Assembly (NCBI RefSeq): GCF_028769735.1 | Contig: NC_088178.1 | Location: forward strand, 2,856,001-2,920,000 | Source: Zonotrichia leucophrys gambelii | Taxonomy: Eukaryota; Chordata; Aves; Passeriformes; Passerellidae | Direction: 5' to 3' | DNA: 64,000 bases | Shown here: positions 1 to 8,100 of the stretch, one piece after another | Layout of the letters: the number at the start of each line of letters is the position of its first letter | Position numbering within the stretch: position 1 is the first letter of the stretch | Notes under the pieces: model-generated | Told to the model about the DNA's origin: nothing | Database searches by the model: none | What the model saw: the letters and a program-made list of their open reading frames with translations, nothing else | Position numbers and translations under genes: made by a program

Positions 1-299
1 TTCCTTAGTCCCTTGAGTTGTAGCTTTTGCTAAGTTAGAAGTGGTTTGATGGTTGCTTTGGTTGAAATAAAAGGACAGAAGGAGTAAATCAAAGTGCTTG
101 TTCTTTTCACTGCCCTGTAGTCATTGATTTGGGGGGAAATCCTGGAGCCCAAAGCCTTTTGGTGCCCAGGATGGTGCAGTGTGTGTGACGTGGGCAGAGG
201 AGAAAGGCACTGCCTGGGCTGGGAGGGATGAGGGGACCCCAAGCCCTTGTGCCTTGCAGCACAAGGCATTTGAGGCATTTGTTGGATGCAGGACCCCAT
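1..299. repeat. Left copy of a ~295-bp near-identical direct repeat
   Basis: This segment matches 4871-5163 almost base for base. The differences seen are a C/T change near 110 and a 9-bp difference near 270, where this copy has an extra GAGGCATTT. Similarity stops near 299, and the left edge of the repeat lies before the window. The two copies sit about 4870 bp apart in the same orientation and bracket the 457-codon ORF. The interval has no gag or pol, so a tandem or segmental duplication fits better than a pair of retroviral LTRs. Confidence 0.85.
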
Positions 300-1346
300 T
301 CTTTTGTGTCCATTTTTCTCTTTTTTTGCACCTTCCTTTCCAGACTGGGGAATGCTCAGCGTTGGAATCATCGATCTTCATGTTCTGAAGTATCTCAAAT
401 GAGCACATGGTCCCCTAATGATGAGTTCTCCAGGGCTTTCTCCCAGGTAGCAGTGAGATTCCATGTCAGAGATGAAATTTCATGACAGTGCTTTCCCTGG
501 GCCAAAAGGGATGAACAACCTGAATTTTGGATCACCCAAATGGAGTGCAGAGGGCCTGAGACTCTTGTATTTTGGTAAAAATCAGGAATATTCCCTAGAA
601 AACGCTTTGTTCTTTGAGGGAATCTGCATTAAACTTCCCAAGAACCGCAAAGCTGCCCAAGCCATTAAGCAAGGCAAATAGTTCTGCATTTAATTTCAAA
701 GTCACAGTCCTTCAGTATCATCTGAACAGAGAGGGCACTTTTTAAGTGAGGGCAAAAATCTGTCAGCTTCTTGAGGAGCTTTAGGCAACTCCCAACCTTG
801 ATTCTCCAGGACTGAGCACAGCCAACTAGACCTGGCACATAAAGGGCAGATGTGTGTTTGTACCTGTGCTCCCTGATTGCTAGTCTCATGATTGGTAGCA
901 TTACTGGAGGATCCTGGCAACAGTTTCACCTCAGGCAGGGCCATAAGGATGTGCTGAGGCTCTAACTTTTAAAATCAGGTCCTGTGCTTGGGGGCACTTC
1001 CCCTATGTGTATGTAGTGAATAGTGAGCTCATCCAGGGGAAGTAAACATGTATCCCTTATGTCCTACTTGTCTTCATCCTTTCTCCTGACTGGAAGTGTG
1101 AGGAACTGCAGGGAAACATTCCCTCAGGAAGCGGACATGAACCTCCCCAGGGCTGTGGATGATACCGGCCCTGGCCTGGGCTGAGGGAAGGCGGGTGATG
1201 CTTTTGCCATTCATCTCCTGGGGCAGGAATTTGAACTTCCGACAATCACATGCCGTTATGTGGTTTCTCACCATTGTTATTGATTGGAGAAGTCACTGTG
1301 TTCCAGAACTGTGGATAGCGGGTGAATTTTGGGAGGGAAACGGGAG
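300..1346. other. Non-coding interval, nothing recognised
   Basis: Only short open frames without family signatures are present. No transposon end or RNA gene was recognised between the direct repeat and the 20-bp minisatellite. Confidence 0.5.
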
Positions 1347-1767
1347 CTGCCCACAGGATCTGGGTGCTGCCCTCAGGATCCGGGTGCTGTCCTCAGGATT
1401 CAAGTACTGCCCTCAGGATCCAAGTACTGCCCTCAGGATCTAATAGCTGCCCTCATTATCCAGGCATTGCCCACACGATCCAAAAGCTGCCCTTAGGATG
1501 TGGGTGCTGCCTGGTTGATCTGGGCGCTGCCCTCAGGATCCTGGTGACGCCTACGGGATCCAGGCGCGGCCCACACGAGCCAGGCTCTGCCCACAGTATC
1601 CAGCAGCTGCCCGCAGGATCCAAACTCGGCCCAGACGATGCGGGCAATGCAGTCAGGATCCAGCTTCTGCCCACAGTATCCAGGCTCTGGCCACACGATC
1701 CAGGAGCCGCCCACAGGACCCGGGCTCTGCCCACACGATCCCGGCACCGCCCTGAGGACGCCGTCCC
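1347..1767. repeat. 20-bp GC-rich minisatellite, about 21 copies
   Basis: The unit is approximately CTGCCCTCAGGATCCGGGTG and recurs in strict 20-bp register, with substitutions (CACACGATCC, CACAGTATCC variants) but almost no indels. Because 20 is not a multiple of 3, every frame cycles through the same 20-residue peptide period. This produces open frames on both strands that are not evidence of a gene. Confidence 0.93.
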
Positions 1768-2610
1768 GCCCCCACGGCCCTCAGGGCAGGAGGCGGGAAC
1801 GGAGGGGCCTGAGGAGTGTGCGGGCGGCAACAGGGCTTGGTTTCACTTGTCTTTGCTTCTTAATATCCAGGAGCTATAAACATCCATATTTTTCCTTGTA
1901 GGCCAAGCCCAGGGCGTCCAGCCTGGGGAAAGCACCCTATAACAGAAGCAACCACGTTCTGAAGAAAGTGTCCTGCAGGAAGGCAAGAATGGCAACAGGA
2001 ATTTGCCCACGGGGCTTTGCCGCAAGGCCCTGGACCTGCAGCTATGCCCAGAAAAACAGCAGACAGGGAGGTGAAATATTCGGAAACATTCAAACTCTGA
2101 CTCCTTTAGCCCGTGCCGCTCTTCAGTGAAGCTTACTGCATCAGTTCATTTCAAAACAGAGCTGCTTCTAAGGGGATCCTGACCAGAATCACATCTAAAC
2201 CCAGCTTCAGCCCAGACGTCACAGCAATTCAGAGCAGCATTTGAGCAGATTGTACCTTTCATGAGATGAACCAAATGTGGTATGCTTAGAGAAAGATATA
2301 ACAAGGCAAAGGCACACTTGAAAGGGTTTGCAGTGTAGGACTTCGAATCGCATTAGGAAGGAAATCTTTTGAATTCAACTATAGCCAAAGAGACACTGAA
2401 ACAGACCAGGCCATCATGCATCTTTGGCCTCTTTTGTTTCAAAATTCTGTTCCAATTGCTCATGAGCAGATTCTTTTCCTTTGCCTCATGAGCCTTGTGA
2501 GCTGTCTTGTGTGTTACTCTGGGTGGTAAACTGAGAAAGATGGGCTCCTTGTACACCTTGTCTGTGCCCAGAGCCCTTGGGGACACTTGGACCCCCCCCG
2601 CCCAGAACGT
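1768..2610. other. Non-coding upstream flank of the 457-codon ORF
   Basis: No recognisable gene is present. A TGTGACGTC-type element lies near 2213 (read on the minus strand). Just upstream of the promoter, a short block starting TGTGCCCAGAGCCC near 2562 is repeated in diverged form near 2635. Confidence 0.5.
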
Positions 2611-2700
2611 TGCCCTTTGTGACGTGAGGCTTGCGTGTGCCCAGAGCCCATTGTGACGTTTGGGACCGCGCCCTGACCAGGACAGTATAAAAGGGGGCAA
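2611..2700 (+). promoter_or_regulatory. Compact promoter: two TGACGT (CRE-like) sites plus TATA box
   Basis: TGACGT occurs at 2620-2625 and 2654-2659, in the same orientation and 34 bp apart. A clear TATAAAAG box follows at 2686-2693. Spacing predicts transcription starting around 2715-2722. The first ATG after that point is the start codon of the 457-codon ORF at 2788, with no upstream ATG in the inferred leader. TGACGT is the core bound by CREB/ATF/CREM proteins. CRE plus TATA promoters are common at intronless, spermatid-expressed genes, so germline expression is a hypothesis only. Confidence 0.6.
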
Positions 2701-2787
2701 AGAGGCCGGGGGTGCCACTCCCAGGAGAGCAGCTCCATCAGGAGCCAGCATCTTCCCGGGGGACGGCAGTGTCGGAGCGACTCCGAG

Positions 2788-4161
2788 ATGTCCACGGACA
2801 AGGAGACGAGCACCGACAGGAAGCCCAAGCCCAAGTGGCTGGCGTTTCGCCGGAGGCAGGGGGTGAGGGATGGGGCAGCACCTCTGGAGGCCGAGGAGCA
2901 GAGTGACTCCTGTGCTGGCCCTGGCGCGCAGGCGGCAGCAGCAGAGAGCCGGGCAGCGGCCCCGCACAGGCGCAGGGCCCGCGGCCGGGCTCTGCTGCGC
3001 TCGCTGCGCCGCGGCTGCCGTGCCATCCTCAGCAGGGTGGCGGCTGTGCTCCGGCGACGCAGCCGGCAGCCGGGGACACAGCGACACGGGGATCAGGGCA
3101 TGGAGGCAGTGGCGGCAGCGACAGCCCCCGCAGCAGGGGCACAGAGCCGGGCGGCTTCCCCGCACGGCCCCAGCTGTCCCACCACACCCTCGCCCACCCC
3201 GCTGGAAGCTCTCGGTGGGCAGGGGACAGGGGCAGCACTGGGGGCTGTCCTGTCAACACCAGATAGTGAGGAGGCGGCCTGGGAAGCGAGCAGCCCCAAA
3301 GAGCTGTCGCAGGGGGAACAGGACCCAGATGAGAGAGGCAGAGAAGTGAGGCCCTCTGTGAGGCCAGGCGAGGCCGGGGTTGAGCACAGCAACGTTTGCC
3401 CGTGCACAGCCTCAGGCCAAGCCTCAGCTCTGCCCAGCAGAGCCTCTCACAGCTGGACAGAGGACTCCAGCTGTGAAATACCTCTGGGTCTCTTGCCCCC
3501 CAGCCCCTCCCCAAGCCAGGTGGAAGCTCACAGGCAGTGGGCAATGGCAGCAGCAAAGGTCCTCCTGGCAGGGCTGCCCAGCGAGGAGGGGGACAGCTCA
3601 GAGGATGTCCAGGGCGGCAGCAGCAGCAGCGGTGGGGAGGAGAGCGCCTATGTGTCCTGTGAGGAGCAACCAATACCTCTGGTGCCATGCAAAGGCACAG
3701 GACACTTGGGGCCTACTCCCCGAACCAGAGATCAAGCAGCTGCCAAAGGGGATGCCGGGACGAGCGAGGAGCAGTCAGACGAGCAGGGTAGCGGGGCCAT
3801 CACTATCCGCACCATCTGGGTGAACCCCCGCTACCAACACCTCCTGGGGCAGGCCGACGCGCCGCGCGAAGAAGAGGCGTGTGGGGACCTGCCCCTCGCA
3901 TCTCGAGCCCTGGCCGCTCCCAGGCACGCCACAGGCCAAGGCCCAGCCCTGCCCAGCAGAGCCCCTCAGAGCGGGGCAGAGGCCTCAGCTCCAGGCCTGG
4001 TTCCAGAGCGCTGCCCCAACAGCCCCTCCCCAAGCCTGCTGGAAGCTCCCAGGAGTCCAGGGTCAGGCTTAGGCTTAGGGTTAGGTTTAGGCTTAGGGTT
4101 AGCATTAGGCTTAGGCTTAGTTTTAGCATTAGGCATAGTGTTATATTTCATGTTTGAGTAA
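2788..4161 (+). CDS. Unrecognised single-exon 457-residue protein with basic N-terminal region and C-terminal tail anchor
   Basis: No known family was recognised. The start is the first ATG after a TATA box, with G at -3. Visible parts: a Lys/Arg-rich N-terminus (1-25); an alanine- and arginine-rich, strongly basic stretch (about 50-95); three diverged internal repeats near 116-155, 207-250 and 380-427, sharing a GQ..ALPSRA block and/or an SPSPS/TPSPTP-LEA block; acidic Ser/Glu-rich segments (about 265-300, 320-335); and a C-terminal hydrophobic stretch (about 427-455) of alternating Gly-Leu ending GIVLYFMFE. That stretch could insert as a tail anchor, leaving residues 1-425 cytosolic. It is encoded by telomere-like TTAGGG/TTAGGC hexamers. 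AATAAA signals follow at 4551 and 4567, giving an inferred mRNA of about 1.9 kb. The open length, promoter placement and poly(A) signals argue for a gene, but high GC content alone can hold frames open. Coding status is moderately supported and the function is unknown. Confidence 0.55.
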   Translation: MSTDKETSTDRKPKPKWLAFRRRQGVRDGAAPLEAEEQSDSCAGPGAQAAAAESRAAAPHRRRARGRALLRSLRRGCRAILSRVAAVLRRRSRQPGTQRHGDQGMEAVAAATAPAAGAQSRAASPHGPSCPTTPSPTPLEALGGQGTGAALGAVLSTPDSEEAAWEASSPKELSQGEQDPDERGREVRPSVRPGEAGVEHSNVCPCTASGQASALPSRASHSWTEDSSCEIPLGLLPPSPSPSQVEAHRQWAMAAAKVLLAGLPSEEGDSSEDVQGGSSSSGGEESAYVSCEEQPIPLVPCKGTGHLGPTPRTRDQAAAKGDAGTSEEQSDEQGSGAITIRTIWVNPRYQHLLGQADAPREEEACGDLPLASRALAAPRHATGQGPALPSRAPQSGAEASAPGLVPERCPNSPSPSLLEAPRSPGSGLGLGLGLGLGLALGLGLVLALGIVLYFMFE

Positions 4162-4354
4162 GGCGTTGTTAGCGTTAGTGTTAGGCTTAGGGTTAGGGTT
4201 ACATTTAGGCTTAGGGTTAGCATTAGGCTTAGGCTTAGTTTTAGCGTTAGGCATAGTGTTATTTTTCATGTTCGAGTAAGGCGTAGTTGTTAGCGTTAGT
4301 GTTAGCGTTAGGGTTAGTGTTAGGGTTAGTGTTTGGGTTAGTGTTTGGGTTAGC
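4066..4354. repeat. Degenerate telomere-like hexamer tract (TTAGGG/TTAGGC/TTAGTG)
   Basis: About 290 bp are built from variants of TTAGGG, including several exact TTAGGG units and many TTAGGC, TTAGCG, TTAGTG and TTTGGG units. The first ~95 bp are translated as the Gly-Leu C-terminus of the ORF ending at 4161; the rest lies in its 3'UTR. Within the tract, a block with the motif GGCATAGTGTTAT recurs at 4132 and 4250 (118-bp offset). The G-rich strand is the coding strand. Confidence 0.9.
4201..4278 (+). pseudogene. Second copy of the tail-anchor cassette, downstream of the stop codon
   Basis: This block repeats the end of the preceding ORF, from the Gly-Leu repeats through the stop codon, 118 bp further on. 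Read alone it gives the same ending with one visible residue change (Tyr to Phe in the LYFMFE region) and silent differences (GCA/GCG, TTT/TTC), then TAA. The offset is not a multiple of three, so it is out of frame with the first copy and cannot be reached by readthrough. It could serve as an alternative C-terminus only after splicing or a frameshift. Confidence 0.6.
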
Positions 4355-4488
4355 CTCTTTAGGGACAGAAGCTGAGCCACGCCACCACCCGAGGAGGGCT
4401 CTGGCTCCAAAGGACGCAGGACTGTCTGGAGTGTGCCCAGCACAGTCCACAGCGTGGCCAGAAGACACCTGAGCTGGAGCACTGAGGA

Positions 4489-4498
4489 AGAGGTGAGT
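4489..4498 (+). other. Strong splice-donor-like site in the 3' flank
   Basis: The sequence GAGGTGAGTG at 4489-4498 matches the vertebrate 5' splice-site consensus, with the cut after 4492. If used, the transcript of the 457-codon ORF would carry a 3'UTR intron. No convincing partner acceptor was identified. Confidence 0.3.
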
Positions 4499-4550
4499 GC
4501 CTCACGCTCCTTCCCATGTCTGCCCATGTTCATACCACGAACATGAGGAT

Positions 4551-4572
4551 AATAAACAGGAGTGTTAATAAA
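4551..4572 (+). terminator. Paired AATAAA polyadenylation signals
   Basis: AATAAA occurs at 4551-4556 and again at 4567-4572, about 400 bp after the stop at 4161. A T-rich stretch follows (about 4574-4583). A third AATAAA is at 4666. These are plausible 3' ends for the unit that starts near 2716. Confidence 0.5.
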
Positions 4573-4870
4573 GTTGTTTCTTTATGTGAAATACCAGGTA
4601 GTAATTTGTAATACTCCCTGCCAGTAGGGTGAAGGCCATCTCATGCCTTCTCTAACTCTTTCATTAATAAATTACACATTGGGGTTCATCATAGGAAGTG
4701 ACAGATTGAAGCCAAGGGATTAATGTTAAGAAATCTAAAGGCTTGGAGTAGAGGTGAGAAAAGTCTTAGGAAGAAGAAGAAATCTCTTAGGAAAAGTCTT
4801 AAGAAGCTCTTTTTTGTTTTGATAGATGGTATTATTCTACACTATGTCAGGAATATGTTCCTCTGGAATA

Positions 4871-5163
4871 TGTTCCTTAGTCCCTTGAGTTGTAGCTTTT
4901 GCTAAGTTAGAAGTGGTTTGATGGTTGCTTTGGTTGAAATAAAAGGACAGAAGGAGTAAATCAAAGTGCTTGTTCTTTTCATTGCCCTGTAGTCATTGAT
5001 TTGGGGGGAAATCCTGGAGCCCAAAGCCTTTTGGTGCCCAGGATGGTGCAGTGTGTGTGACGTGGGCAGAGGAGAAAGGCACTGCCTGGGCTGGGAGGGA
5101 TGAGGGGACCCCAAGCCCTTGTGCCTTGCAGCACAAGGCATTTGTTGGATGCAGGACCCCATT
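4871..5163. repeat. Right copy of the ~295-bp direct repeat
   Basis: Nearly identical to 1-299 (see that entry). The sequence to the left of 4871 is unrelated to anything visible, because the matching left flank lies before base 1. Similarity ends at about 5163, where the two downstream sequences diverge completely. Confidence 0.85.
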
Positions 5164-5169
5164 CTTTCG

Positions 5170-8100
5170 TCCCCAGTTCTCCTCCTGGTGTGCTGCTTTG
5201 GTGCAGAGATCATTCTGGAGGATCTCTGAGGGAAGGAGTGCTTGTCTGGCTTTGCAAAAGGGAGCTCCTCAGCCACCAGGAGAAACAGATCTGAGAGCTG
5301 GCAGAGCCCCAGCACCTCTGTAATTAATAACATCTGCACTCGGTTTCCTTGTTGTTCTGTAAGAGCAGGAGTAGTGGTAACAGAGTGCAGAAAATAAAAA
5401 TCTGTTCTTTCGACTGAACATTGTAGCTATGAGAAGAAGGAGAAAGGGGGTCAGATCTACACATGAATTGATGTGAGCAAGGACAAACACACCTCTATGC
5501 AGAAACAGTTGCCAGCTGCTCTGCTCCTCACACCTGATATCCCCTCCTGCTTAAAGTTCCAGGTCCCTGCAGGAATGGCCCTGGGAGTGCAGGAGCCCCA
5601 GAGGCCTCCTGCCCTCTTGCAGGTGAGGAGCCTGGGAAGCTTAAAGAGCCTCAAATGCATACAAACAAAATCCCAAAGCCTCCCGTTCCACCAGCCAGAT
5701 GAGCACTGCAAAACACACAGCCCACACAAGCACTGAGCACACGGGATGAGGGAACTACAGAGTCATTTCAAAAATATTTGCACCCCTCACTGTCCTCTCT
5801 GCAGAGCCCCTTTCCAAAGTAGAGGAGCACTGACTGCTTTTCCAGCAATCAGCTGCTTTCAGAGCCCAGGAACAATTGGCAAAAATGGCTTCTTTCAGGT
5901 ACTTTTGAGATGAGGCAATTAAAAAAGAATTAAACTGTCATTTCTAACTTGCAGCACAGGAGGGATGTGCAGTTGTGAAATAATTCAGAGTTACTGCTGG
6001 CAAAATACTCTTTTCACCTGTCTGCTGCAAAGAATAAAAGGGCAAGAAGAATTTTTGGCTTTTTTTTTTCCCTTTCTTTCTTGTAATTAGTTTCTAGTTA
6101 TGCCAGAAGCCAGGGGTTTTCCAAACCCCTGGAGAGAGATTTAGTGCTTGGTACCTGGTTTTTCCAGCCTCACTTGGTGACCAACAGCATTTTGCCAGCA
6201 GGACTTCCCTGCTCAAGTGATTCCCATGAAGGGCTCAGAGCTTCCTTTTCTGGTTTATTGCATTGGCTTGAAAGGTCTTTCCTAGCACCTGATTCCAGTT
6301 TGGGGACAGAGCAGAGGAAGGGCCTTCCCCTTGTGCTTTGGTGGCTTAGACCTTTACAAGGGCTCTGCTGCCAGCATTGCCTCCTGCACTTTGGGAGGAT
6401 ATTCCACATTGCTCAGATGTTTCTTGTGCATTTCTTATTCTGCCCTTCGCATGGTCAAAACCTGCTGAAGAGCCAAGCCCCGGTCTCTGACCATCTGGCC
6501 ACACAGTGCTATTGAAGGCATGTGGAGATATCTATGACAGATAATAGAGAAATGTGCTTCTAATAATTGTGCTTTTATTGTTAGAGTATTGTAGCTGCCA
6601 AGGATGGGGGAACCCAGCTGTATTTTTCACTCTTGCAGTGATCACTGTGTGATCATTACAGGATGCTGTGTCACAGTCTGCAAACAGAGAAGGAAATTAT
6701 GTAGGTAAACCTGGGAATATTATTTGTGTTTACATGAACTCCCCTGTGCTGTAGCTATTTTAGAGCTGCTGTTACATCTCAATTGACTAAATTGGAGATA
6801 AATACTCTCTTATCTAGTTATGAATGCCATGTACAGTCTAAAAGACTGTACCAGGTGAAAAACAAGCCCAGTCTTCTGGATTTGGTGCCAGTAGCTGAGG
6901 CAGTGTGGTGTACTGCTTTTCCCATAAACTAGCTGTAAGGAAAAAGTGTTTTTTTTTTTTTTGAGGGTGGTGAAATGCTGGCACAGGTTGTCCAGAGAGG
7001 ATGCCTCATCCCTGGAAACCAGAAACCACGGAAGTCACTGAGCCATTCCCTAAGAATCCCTTGCAGCCAACAGGATGTATGCTGGAAGCTTGAAGAGAAA
7101 CAAAATAAATCTGCTTCTGCTCTCAGGTGGAAAGCACTGGAACAACAATTCCAATAGATCCCTTAATGAGAAAAGGAATTTATTGCTCTCATGATTTCTT
7201 AGAGCAGATAAACAAGAAAGCCATTACATGAACTTCAGTAGCACATTGAGCACACTCTGGAAAACAACATTCCCACAGAGCAGGGGCGGTTCAGCAGCAC
7301 ATCCTACAAGGAATTTACAAGTGGGCTGCACTCTGGTGCAGAGACCTATATTAGCTGGTTCAAGGGCTTGCTCCCATTCCATGCCTGCTCTTTGAAGATG
7401 GCTCTAACCTTGCACAGGCCCACAGCATCCGACAGCTGAAATCATCCAAAAAAAGGACATAATTCTCCTTTCTTTTTCCAGATTGTTATCCTAGCACATA
7501 AAAAAAAAAAAAAAAAGCTCTTTGTCTGCTGTTCTGTTGGTGAGAGCTCAGCTCCTGCTCGGTTTCAGTCTGGAAGGAGGAAAAGTGCAGTGGGAGCTCC
7601 TTGTTCCAACAGAAACTCCACAAGGTCAGAGGCAGATGAAGCCTCACTTAAAATAAAAGCTGCCTCCTCCAGAGATATCAGTGCCCTTTGCTGGGGTTAA
7701 CTGACAAATGATGGATTGCTTGGTGCTCCCTGTTTACATGGGAGACTCCTGTTTCAGACTTCTCCTTGCCAGGAGAAGACAAGCAGTGGAAGAGGAGGAG
7801 GATGGTGTGCAGGGGGGCACAGATTGTACAGCAGCAGCTTTTCCTTTCTTCAAAGTGCTGTATCCACACTCCTCAATTATGGACATATTTATCTTCAACA
7901 AGGTGAGCAAATTTACCATCAACATCTTTGTTAACAAAGTAAGAGAACAGTACCAACTGCCAAGGATTGTCTGGTGATTCCAGGTCAGTGAGGGCCTGGA
8001 ATCTTCAGGGCTGGAGCTATTCTACCTTCTTAGTTTTGAGAACTCGTTTCTGTGATGGAAATGAGTTTGGCAGAAGTGATATAGGGAAGCAACAGGAAAA

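Noticed and set aside
1322..1879. Plus-strand open frame of 185 codons, and antisense frames
   Set aside because: Entirely explained by the 20-bp minisatellite, which keeps several frames open on both strands. No promoter or family similarity.
2353..3688. Long minus-strand open frames (270, 219 and 170 codons) opposite the 457-codon ORF
   Set aside because: GC-rich mirror frames of the plus-strand ORF. The promoter and poly(A) signals support the plus strand, and no ATG/Kozak or family signature supports these.
4141..4533. Minus-strand frame rich in Asn-Pro-Asn-Thr
   Set aside because: Translation of the C-rich strand of the telomere-like hexamers; low complexity only.
1..5163. Reading the direct repeats as LTRs of a retrovirus around the 457-codon ORF
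   Set aside because: No gag, pol, primer-binding site or polypurine tract is visible, and the repeats do not show TG...CA ends at their right boundary.
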